Origin: Porphyra umbilicalis
Taxonomy: Eukaryota; Rhodophyta; Bangiophyceae; Bangiales; Bangiaceae
Direction of reading: 5' to 3'
Assembly (NCBI GenBank): GCA_002049455.2
Contig: KV919047.1
Coordinates: forward strand, 52,526-102,849
Length of the DNA stretch: 50,324 bases
Every line of letters starts with the position of its first letter. Position 1 is the stretch's first letter. Below the pieces are notes generated by a model that saw only the letters and a list, made by a program, of their open reading frames with translations, did not search any database and was not told the origin of the DNA. The translations under genes and the position numbers were made by a program. Below are positions 41,603-50,324 of the stretch, piece after piece.

Positions 41603-44600
41603 CGCGCGGTCCGGCAGGTCTTCCCCCAAGATGCGATTCTGGGTGTTGGACCATGGAGCGGTACGATTAACAGCAAACTGCGGCCGACTGACGAATCGTG
41701 GCTAGGCCCAGGCGCAGCGGCCATGCGGCGGCTGCTCGGTGCGAGTGGTCCAACGAGTAGCCGCTTCAGAGACTGGCACACGGGCAAGTGGAAACGTGGC
41801 CGCCATCTACGCTTCTGACGGCACCCGCTCCCCTTCCCTGGTGCACACGACAACTAACAGAGTACGAGCAGAATAAAGACCGATGAAGTCAGTATCCTGC
41901 AACCTCCAACGCCTGTGGCAGGAGCAGCACGCAGCCCCATGCTGCTCGCTGTCAGCGCACCCGCCGTCTGTAGTCATCACAGCGATGCCACGGTGCGTTG
42001 TGGTTGTGAGAGTTGGGATGGGCTGACGACCGACAGTGTTCGCCGTCTGGCGGACGCGCGGCCGGGCGCGAGGACTGGTGCGAGGACTGGTGCGAGGACT
42101 GGTGCGAGGACTGGCGCGAGGACCCCGCGGGGGTGCTGTCCGGATTGTGCGGGAGCGGGCGCCAGACCGCGAGGCGCGCCCGGGATGGGTCGCCCCGCTT
42201 GGCTTTATGAGGAGACAGGCTTGGCTGGGATTAGCCCGGCCAAGCCCAGCATCAAGACAACGAGCTATTCTCACAGTGGTGCCCCCTTTGAGGGGCGGCC
42301 GACGGCACGCTGCAGCGCAACCGCGGCGGTGGCGGTGGCGGCGAGAGCGCGGCGGGGCCAGCACCTGCTCCCCGCTCCCCGGGGCTGCGCTATGCAACGC
42401 CGATGTCGCAGCCGCGGCGCGCCAGGTGCTCGTATGGGCGCGTCGCCACCGCCGCCGCCGCCGCTGCGGCCGCCGCCGCCGCCGCTGCCCCCGTGTGCCG
42501 CCGCCGCCGCACCCGCCAACCGTCGCGTCGCCGCCACGTGTCGCTGCCGCGCGTGGACGGCGGCGGCGGCGCCGCCGCCGCCGCCACCGCGGCACCGCCG
42601 ATGCCTGCCGCCAACCACGGCACCGCCGCTGCGACGCGCCAACCGACGGGGCGAGCGTGGCGGCAGCGCAGCGTGGTGGGCGCGGCAACCACAGCTGCTG
42701 CGGTCGACGCCGCCGCCCCTCGCAACCGCAACCGCCACCACCACCCCGACCCACACCCTCGGCCGTGCACTCGGTCCCCCACCGCCGCCGCGCAGCGTGC
42801 GCTCGATCACCATTGCGGCAGTGGAGGCAGTGACGCCGCGCGCCGCCAGTGTCGCCCCCCGCCACCAGCGCCGCCGCCGCCAGACGGCCGCCAAATCGGG
42901 ATCAGGGTGGGGGCGGCCGTCGTGCACACAAGCGGCGCCACCGCCGGCAGGCTGCCGGCCGTGGCGTGGGAGGCGGGGGCGGCCGACATGTCCGCAGTCG
43001 GCGCAGCGCAGCCCACGTGCAGTGGCCGCGTGGTCGGGCGCAACATTAGTCGCCGCCACCTCATGGCGCCGTCAGCCCCCCAGTCACACGCAGCGGCAGC
43101 AGCCGCTGCCACTGTGAACACCACCACAATGGCATTGGGGGGGGGGGAGACACAGCCGACCGGCGAGACGACCACGACCAGAGGCGCCACAGGGCGGGCG
43201 CCGGGCCCCTCGCCACCAACACCACCGGCACTGCCGCCGCCAAGCGCCAAATCCGATCATCGGCCACTCTTCGTACTGGGACGACCATGCATATCCGCAG
43301 TAGCTGCCGAGACAATCTCCGCCGCCCCCTCGGCGTCCTTCAAAAACTGTCGCCGTCGCCAGCACCAGCGCTCGCCTCTCCCGCACCACCCCTCCTGTCC
43401 GCACCCCTTCCCTTGCGTTGTCGCCGCCGCTCCGGCCAGCCAGCACTCGCCGAGGCACACCATACACACGACCGACATGGTAAAGTCACGCCCGCAGACG
43501 CCGCCTGGCACGGCCACTGTCGTCCCCACTGCCGCACCCGCAGAACGTAAATCTTGCTGGCGCTACCACTGCTCGGCCGGCCAAAGGAACGCATCGAGGG
43601 TAGGGTGGCGACAGCGGCGGCAACGGCAGCAGCAGCGTGGCGTGGGGCGAGCGCCGACGGCGGTCGGCGGAGAGCGGGATGACCGAGCTTGTGCGGAGCG
43701 TCACGCCTGGCCGCTGAGCTGTGTCTGTGTTCCGAGGGAGGTCGTAAGACTGGGCGATACAGCAGAGAGTGATGGACCCCTTCTTGGGTGCACGCCTGTT
43801 GGGTCTGTAGAGTACTGACAGAAAGCCGCTCTTTTCCTTGTTTTCAGAGCACGTCTGGACCACCTTCCCCGCCAAGTCCGTCAGACCATCTGCAAGTTGG
43901 CCCATCGCGGAATGAGCACAGGAAATTACGATCACGTGCGACTCTCAACCGTTCAAACCGCCGCTCGCACTTTGGTCGCATGTCAAGATACTTTGCAAAG
44001 CCTTGCAGCATGAGGTGCTCCTTTGGACCACCACAGCCACACAGCCCGCTTTTCTGCCAGCGGGTGGTTGCAATGCCAACGCTGGAAGGCGGCCGGCGCC
44101 CCCACCAGCGGCGGTCTGGTCCCCGCGGCCAGCAAGACGGTGGTGGGTTCGAGGCCCCCACAACGCCGCACACGGGGCGGGCCGGCCGGTGCAACGCCGC
44201 CGCGTCCTGCAATTGCCCACTGCCGAGTGGGTGGGTCGCCCCTCCACAACCGGCGTTTCCGCCGCCCACGTGCGGGTCGCGCGCCTTCCACTGCGCCGCC
44301 GCCAGGCGCTGCGTGCTCCCCCCAAGCGCGCCCGTGGCCTCGAAAATCCGCGTCCCATCCGCACCGGTGCGGTGGACGCGGCAGCCGACGCCGCCCGCCT
44401 CGTCGCGTCGAAGCGGTTGTCACGCACCGCCCGCCCCCACATTCCGACGCGTCCTTCCGACCACCACCACCGCCCAGCCCGTCGCGGTGCATCCGTCATC
44501 CACCACATCCATTCAACATCGTCAACAATCCTCTCATTTCCCGTCTCCCCTGTCCCGACGTGCGGACCTCGTGGCCAGGTGTCTGTTCATCCGCTCCTTC

Positions 44601-44683
44601 CCCGCTCACCCCCCCCCCCCCGCCATCATATCGCCCCTTCCTTTCTACCTCGTCTCCCCTCTCATCTCCTTCGTATTCCCATC
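41603..44683. other. 3-kb spacer, GC-rich low complexity
   Basis: No gene is supported. Positions 42300-42900 are (GCC)n-like and open in several frames on both strands, similar in texture to 11840-13110. The longest plus frame (42403-43818) is Ala/Arg/Pro-rich with no domain. Positions 43740-44100 are of more even composition, but without recognisable protein. The last 200 bases, C/T-rich, are the upstream region of the DnaJ-ZF gene. Confidence 0.45.
42067..42123 (+). repeat. 12-bp minisatellite, 4-5 copies
   Basis: GCGAGGACTGGT is repeated head to tail, with one T-to-C change in the last copy. Confidence 0.9.
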
Positions 44684-45597
44684 ATGGCATCCAACGCTCC
44701 CCCATCTCAGCCCGCACCGGACCGCCGGTGCTGCTGCGCCCCCGCCCCCTCTTCCTCCACATCGGCGTCGGCCGTCCCCGCGCCCGGCGCACCATTGATC
44801 GGCGCCCCGCCGCTGGCGTTTGGCGTCGGTGTTGTGCTGGCGTCGTCTGCGGCGGCGTTGGCGGGCGTCCTCGCCGGCCGGTGGGACGAGCTGGTGGCCG
44901 TCAACCGGCGGCCGCCGCGGGACGATAGCGCCGTTGCGTGTGGCGCGTGCCAGGGCACCGGCTACGTCGACTGCTTCTGTACGCGCTGGGACTATTCTTC
45001 GCTGCAGTCGGATGATGGTACGTTGTACTCGATTGATGTGTTTGCCTTTGCTGCGAGATGAGATGTTGGGCGGCGACCGTCATTTCTGGTGCTGGTCAAA
45101 CCGACGTATTTGTCGTCGGGTCGAGGTCAGTGCCTGCGTGTCGTGTGCTGTCTGCTTTTATGACAACGTGCATGGAGCAGAAGCGCGGGAGGTGTTGCCA
45201 TCGCAGGGTACCTATCTTGCGTCGCTCCTTATTCGGTGCATCTGTGCGTCGTCCGGGACGAGTTCTGAACCGTTGGTTTGTGTTCTGTGTCTAACCGTTG
45301 TACCGTATGTTCTCATATCCTTCTCTTCTATTCCACTCTCTTTTCGCAGCTTCGAGAAAAGCGAAATCTGGCTGCAACAAGTGTGGCGGCTCCCGCAAGG
45401 AGCCGTGCAACAAGTGTGGCGGCGGTGGTCTGCTGGTGCCAATGATGCGCCGCTCGGCCCTCCCCGTGCGCATCTCGGACGACAACAGCCGGAGCTTCAC
45501 GGCCTTGGCACCGTCGGTCGCTCCGACGTCGTTAGCCACGCGGAGTCGGTTGATGCCGCCTCAGGCACCGGGACGTGGGGCAACCCAGGGCCGCTGA
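44684..45597 (+). CDS. Membrane-anchored DnaJ-type zinc-finger protein, two exons
   Basis: A small protein (193 aa) has a DnaJ-like Cys-rich domain but no J domain. Exon 1 is 44684-45017; the intron 45018-45349 (GTACGT to GCAG, branch-like CTAAC near 45291); exon 2 45350-45597. Residues 1-42 are Pro/Ser/Ala-rich. A hydrophobic segment (about 43-65) is followed by CGACQGTGYVDCFC (86-99). Exon 2 adds CNKCGGSRKEPCNKCGGGG. The CxxCxGxG pairs match the two-zinc DnaJ finger seen in plastid proteins such as BSD2, LQY1 and PSA2, which assist Rubisco or photosystem assembly as thiol or holdase chaperones. Plastid location and client are inference. The join gives a continuous frame, and the intron splits the two zinc-binding halves. 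Stop TGA. Confidence 0.8.
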
Positions 45598-46227
45598 CGT
45601 GGCCTGCCGCTCGCCTAGGGTGACGATGGCAACGATGCAGCCGGTTCTCTGGTGGGCTGTCCCTCGGTGTGACCGCCTTCCCCCCCCCGTGCTGGACCAT
45701 TGCCGACATGATTCTTCCATGGGCACTTTCTTTTTTTTCCCCATCCTCCATTCTATTTACTGCCCTCGCCACGGCCTCGATCCATCGTTGAGGAGATCTG
45801 GGCGTTCGTGCGCCGAGCTGTTGGTGTCCTGTCCTGCCGCCTTCCGTGCTGGCTACGGAAGTTGCATATAGTTTTTTTTAAAATTCGGGTTTCTCTTTTA
45901 TTTGTTCATGACAGAAGTAGCACGTCGATCGCACTGCTCGTGGGCACACGCTGACGCGGATCACGTTCGCGCCAGCTCTGAGCGTTCAGCTCGAACCGCT
46001 GCTGCTCATCCACCTCGTGCTCACGGCGGTCGCCTCCTGGTCGGGTGATCGGCTCCCGCCAGGCATTCACTGTTGACAGTCACGGTGCTCCCCTTCCGCA
46101 CTTTCTCGATACGTTGGCTCCCCTCTCTCCCCGGTTCTCTTCGTCAGGCCACGAGCAACCGGTTCTCCCTTGGTCCCCTCCTTTCCCATTTCATCGTGCG
46201 CAGCATTGCCACCTCGGCTGTGTCACC
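45598..46227. other. Spacer between DnaJ-ZF and CysRS genes
   Basis: T-rich patches (45729-45738, 45872-45879) are probably in the 3' flank of the DnaJ-ZF gene. The C/T-rich 46080-46220 precedes the CysRS start. No gene is seen. Confidence 0.55.
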
Positions 46228-48095
46228 ATGCGGGCCGCAGGGCGGCCGCCGCAGCCCGCCTTCCTGCCCCTTCCGACTGCCTTCTCCCCCTCCCATCCAG
46301 ACGTCAGTGCGTGGGCGGCACCATCCGCCTCGTCATGGACGCCAGGCGCGTCTGCCGCCCTCTCCCGACGGTGTCGACAGCTGCTGGCCGCCCCACGCGG
46401 CCGCCCCCGCCCCCGCCCCGCCGGTGGCGCCGCCCACCCCCCGGCCCGTGTGGCTGCCCCAGCCATGGCGTCGGCTGACCCCTACGGGTCGCCCGCTGAC
46501 GACGCCGCCGTCTCGGGCCGGGCGCCCGGCTTCACTGCCGACGAGCTGGCGGCCTCCACCCTCCACCTGTACAACACTATGACGCGGACCAAGGACGTGT
46601 TTGTCCCGTTCGGCCCCCCCGCCGTCACCTTCTACTCGTGTGGGCCGACCGTCTATGACCGGGCGCACATTGGCAACTTTCGGGCGTTCCTCGTCTACGA
46701 CGTGGCCAAACGGTGGCTCACCGCCCGCGGCTACGCCGTCAACCACGTGATGAACTTGACCGACGTGGACGACAAGATTATCGCCAAGGTGTCCCGCGAC
46801 GGCGTCGGCGGAAGCTTGGCCGACGCGTCCGCGCTAACACACAAGTACGCCGACGCCTTTTTTGCCGACCTCGCCAAACTCAACGTCGTGCCCGCCACCA
46901 CCTACCCGCGCGCGACCGACCACATCCCCGAGATGGAGGACCTCATTGGGGGGCTCCTCCGCAAGGGCGTGGCCTACGAGGCGGGGGGGTCCACCTACTT
47001 TTCCGTCGACGCGTTCCCCGGGTATGGGGAGCTGGCGCGCCTGCCACCGCCATCGCAGACGCTGACGCCTACCACCGACGGCGGGGACGGGAACGGCGCC
47101 GCTGCCGTCGACGCGGACGAGTATGACCGCGGGGACGCGCGGGACTTTGCGTTGTGGAAGGCGTGGAAGCCCGCCGACGGGGGCGTCGTGTGGGCGTCCC
47201 CCACCCTCGGCCGCGGCCGCCCCGGCTGGCACATTGAGTGCACGTGTATGGCGCTCAAGTACCTCGGCACGACCATTGACATCCACGGCGGGGGCGTCGA
47301 CCTCGTCTTCCCCCACCACGAAAACGAGCGGGCGCAGGCGGAAGCGTGCACGGGCGCCCTCTACGTGCGCACGTGGCTGCACAATGCGTTTGTGACCATT
47401 GGCGGGGACGATGACAAGATGTCCAAGAGCCTCGGCAATTGGGTCAGCCTCGACGACGTGCCGCCGCGGGCCTTTCGGTGGCTCGTCGTCGTCGCCGCCT
47501 ACCGCTCGCCGCTCGCCTTTTCGGCGGCGACGGTCAAGGCGGCGTCGCGGACGGTGCGGCGGCTCGACGGGGTGCGGGCCAAGCTCGCCGACGCGGCCGC
47601 CGCGGCGCCCGTCGGCGCCGCCGACGGCACCGTCGACGCGGGCGTGGCCGCCGCCATTGCGTCGGCGCGGGCCCGCTTCGTCGCAGCGATGGACGATGAT
47701 CTCAACACGCCCCGCGCGGCGGCGGCGCTCTTTGGGCTGGTCGGCGCCGCGGAGAAGGCGCTCAAGCGGGGGGGGCTGTCGCCGCCGTCGGCGGCGGCCG
47801 TCGACGCCTGCCTCGCCGACTTTGACGTGGTGTTTGGCATTGCCTACACGCCGCCCGTGGAGGGGGCAGCGGCGGCGGCGGCGGCGTCTGGGGGGGGGCG
47901 GCCGCCGCCGACGGGGGCGTGGCCGCTGCGGACGTGAGCGAGGAGTTGCAGACGCTCCTGGCGGAGCGGGAGGCGGCGCGGGCGGCCAAGGATTGGGCGC
48001 GCGCAGACGCCATCCGGGGGGAGTTGGGGGCTGCGGGGTGGGTCGTCAAGGACACGCCGGCCGGGGGGGTACTGATTCCGCTGGAGAGCGCCTGA
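46228..48095 (+). CDS. Cysteinyl-tRNA synthetase
   Basis: Class I synthetase that charges tRNA-Cys. Seen: [16 protein letters not shown], with the family's HIGN form of the HIGH motif (about residue 147) and a zinc-binding Cys. Also [35 protein letters not shown] and KMSKSLGNW (about residue 397). The C-terminal anticodon-region helices have [21 protein letters not shown]. The frame breaks at the G9 run 47890-47898; one missing base joins the tail and gives about 622 aa with TGA at 48093-48095. The ATG at 46228 (CACCATG) is chosen. It gives an Arg/Pro/Ala-rich extension of about 80 residues before MASADPYG (46465), which could be an organellar targeting sequence; initiation at both ATGs would give dual location. 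An open frame upstream to 46045 makes the start uncertain. Confidence 0.92.
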
Positions 48096-49170
48096 GGGGA
48101 GGGCGCGCGATGGGGCGGTGGGAGGTTTGGGTCTTTCGTCCACCAGTTTTGTTTCTTTATCGGCCGTCCTTTGGGGTCCGCCAGAAGCGCAAGTTCCATC
48201 CATAGTTGCCGCCGCCTCTCTCCCAAAGAGGAGAGGCGAGCGCAGAGTCTGCTCGACCCGAGACGCGTCGTAGGTCCCGAGTGGCGGGTGAACACTGCTG
48301 GGGTGTGGACTCTTTGGAGCGTGAAGGTTGCCCACTGCCCATGGCGAGCCGACACAAGGGCAGCGTCGGGAGGCAGTCTGACAAACCATGCCGAGGACCC
48401 GTGCAACGAGCATACCGTCTGCCCCTCTGCTGCTGCCCGGATGTCCCGCGTGTGGACTACCAAACAAGGGCACGGTACAGAACGGGGTCTGGTGGCTGTC
48501 AACACGACGCGCTCAGCGGCGCCGCGTCGTCGTCTGCCCAGCACCACCCCGGTATAGATACTCTTTGTTCCTGCTCTTGTGCTCGCTCCACCGCAATTGG
48601 AAACTGGACGGCTCGCGTCGGAAACACTGGGCGGCTGTCCGCCACGGCCGAGAGCGGCGCGGCGTCGCCGTCGCGGCGCGGCACGGTGCGCGCGCTCGTC
48701 TCGCGAGACCGCCGAGCTCGGCGGCACGGCGGCGGTTTAAGGAGTTGATCCGGTGCCTTTGTAACAGAAAATTGTTGGCAACTCGAAACAGCTCGGTACC
48801 TACGGTGCTACTTTGTGTTTTGGACCCCCCGGATCAACTCTGCGCCGGCGGGCCGGACGACGGTCGGCGCCGCGGCCGTCGACCGCACCGCGGTCGCCGC
48901 CGCGCCGGCGCCGTCCACGACGACGGCGGCCCGTAGCCGCGCCGCCTCGCGCCACTGCGCCACGCCCGCCGCGCACGCACCCGCTGCCGCCGCGACGCTG
49001 CGCTGCGGCTGGCACACGCACTGCGCTCCCCCCCCCCCCCCTGGACGCCGACCCCCCTGTGCACCCCCACCCTCCCTTTCCCCCCCTCCCCACCGCCACC
49101 GCCTGCCGTTGCCCGCCGCCCCCCGCACCAACGCGCGCCGCCCCTGCATGGTCACCTGAGCGCCCGCCCC
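48096..49170. other. Spacer between CysRS and the terminal gene
   Basis: No assigned gene. A minus-strand frame ending at 48808 (GVAQWREAARLRAAVVVDGA) has high GC at third positions and could be the end of a minus-strand exon. The plus strand there (from 48815) is equally open, so neither is called. C runs occur at 49027-49040 and nearby. Confidence 0.4.
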
Positions 49171-50069
49171 ATGGCACCGTCTGGCGCCCTCCCCATGGCA
49201 CCGTCTGGCGCCCTCCCCCCCGCCACCGCCCGCCGCCGCGCGCGCTACGCAGCCGCCGCGGCTGCCTTGACGCCGTCTGCGGCGGGCGGGCCCGCCGTCG
49301 TCCCCCCCCCCCCGTCGTTGTCGACGCGGGGGGCCTCGCGGCCGCCCTCGTCGCCCACTTTCTCGGCGCGCCCCCGCCGCCGGCGGCCGCGTCGTCGGTC
49401 GTGGCGGCCTACACCGCCCTCGCCTTCCTCCTCGAAGCGGACGCGCTTGAAGTCGCCCGCGCGCTCGCCCGCCACGTCGCCGCCGCCGTGGCCGAGGGGG
49501 CGCCCGGACCCGGGGGCGGCGTCGGCGGCGGCGGCGGCAGCCGCTGCAGCGGCAGCGGCAGCGGCAGCGGCAGCGGCAGCAACGGCACGCCGCCGCCCGT
49601 CCCCGCCGCGGCCATTGCCGCCGTTGCCGCCGTCGCCCGCGTCGCCGCCGTCTGTGCGGACGATGCGGCCGTTGGGGGCGCCGCCGCCACCGCCGCCGCC
49701 GCGGCGGTCGCCGCCCGCCCCGTCGCCGCCCGCACGGCCGCCGCCGCGACGGGCGGGGACGGTCGGGTGGCGGCGCTGCTGGCGGGCCGCCTCGGCCCGC
49801 GCCTCGGGCGCGTGTGGGCGTTGGGGGGGGGGGCGGGGGGGGGGGGCCATGACCATGACCATGACGCTGCCGCCGCCGCCGCGGCGGTGCGGGGCGTGCG
49901 CGTCGACGACGCGGGGGGGGGGGCGCCCCTGCCAGCCGTGACGGGGCTGGGGGGGGGTGGGGGGACGGGGATGTGGCGGCCGCAACGGCGGCGGTGGCGA
50001 CGCTCGGGGGGGAGTTGGCCGTCGCGCAGTACGTGCACGATTGCATGTTGCGGCGGCGGGCCGTGCCGG

Positions 50070-50100
<31 letters not shown>

Positions 50101-50324
50101 CGGGGGCGCGCCCGCCACAGCGACCGCCACCGCCACCGACGCCGACGCCGACGTCAGCGTTGACGGCAGCGCCGACGCCATGGACGATGCCGCCGACGGC
50201 GACGCGCACGAGGCGGCCGTCGAAGTCGACGACGCCGCCGCGACGGTGCGCGTCGGGGGCGTGGCGCTGCCGCTGTGCCCCCCCCCCCCCCACCCTCTGA
50301 CGGGTCGGGGGACGCCCCCCCCCC
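49171..50324 (+). CDS. Ala-rich hypothetical protein, 5' part, runs off the window
   Basis: It starts with a duplicated octapeptide, MAPSGALPMAPSGALP, encoded by two identical 24-bp copies (49171-49218). After the C12 run 49302-49313 the frame drops by one to VVVDAGGLAAALVAHFLGAP, then SSVVAAYTALAFLLEADALE and VARALARHVAAAVAEG, an all-helical, HEAT-like texture. A poly-Gly/Ser linker (about 49515-49585) and more Ala-rich helices follow. G runs at 49911-49970 cost one more base, giving DVAAATAAVATLGGELAVAQ, then YVHDCMLRRR and an acidic segment to the window edge. No family is recognised; the extreme Ala content makes homology hard to judge. The open end means the C-terminus is missing. Confidence 0.5.

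Noticed and set aside
42403..43818. 471-codon plus-strand ORF rich in Ala, Arg and Pro
   Set aside because: The GC-rich sequence is open in several frames on both strands. No motif is present, and the texture matches the noncoding repeat at 11840-13110.
44130..44170. tRNA-like GGTTCGAG T-arm
   Set aside because: The stem does not pair fully and there is no matching acceptor, D or anticodon arm upstream.

Overview
This window is nuclear DNA of a GC-rich, intron-sparse eukaryote. Its genes are mitochondrial or cytosolic housekeeping genes of eukaryotic type: a mitoferrin-like carrier, a complex I NDUFA2/B8 subunit, a GYF/GIGYF translation regulator, cysteinyl-tRNA synthetase and an auxin-efflux-carrier family transporter. 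Two further genes look plastid-related: a CbbY-like HAD phosphatase with a transit-like N-terminus and a DnaJ-type zinc-finger protein. An alga is the best reading. A GC-rich red alga of the Porphyra/Pyropia type would fit, but that assignment is inference. Four spliceosomal introns are visible (274-402 nt), all with the donor GTACGT, and all seven complete gene ends use TGA.

The left half (1-23 kb) is repeats and decayed mobile DNA. Positions 391-1317 hold 2.6 copies of a 350-bp tandem unit. Positions 1329-3640 hold a broken gene of unknown function ending in a duplicated Cys-rich domain. Positions 3640-10973 are a satellite of about 21 units of 345 bp with higher-order dimer structure. A 2.57-kb element with inverted ends abuts it (10974-13543). 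Positions 14.2-18.97 kb carry decayed mobile-element-like genes in opposite orientations, ending in a 105-bp repeat found again at 35.7 kb. A 2.5-kb TA-flanked inverted-repeat element lies at 20467-22991 with a second inverted-repeat pair nested in it.

The right half (25.5-50.3 kb) is gene-bearing: mitoferrin (+), CBBY (-), GYF (+), NDUFA2 (+, three exons), AEC/PIN-like carrier (+, two exons), DnaJ-ZF (+, two exons), CysRS (+), and the 5' part of an unrecognised Ala-rich gene (+) running off the end. A 127-bp MITE-like element and several perfect palindromes lie in the spacers. There is no operon logic; the genes are independent units.

Almost every GC-rich gene is broken by apparent frameshifts at or near G or C runs. 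Each restored frame is explained by missing bases, one per break, or two where several runs are clustered. This looks like homopolymer under-calling in a draft assembly rather than biology, so I treat those genes as intact. Long open frames in the satellite and in GC-rich spacers are shadows.
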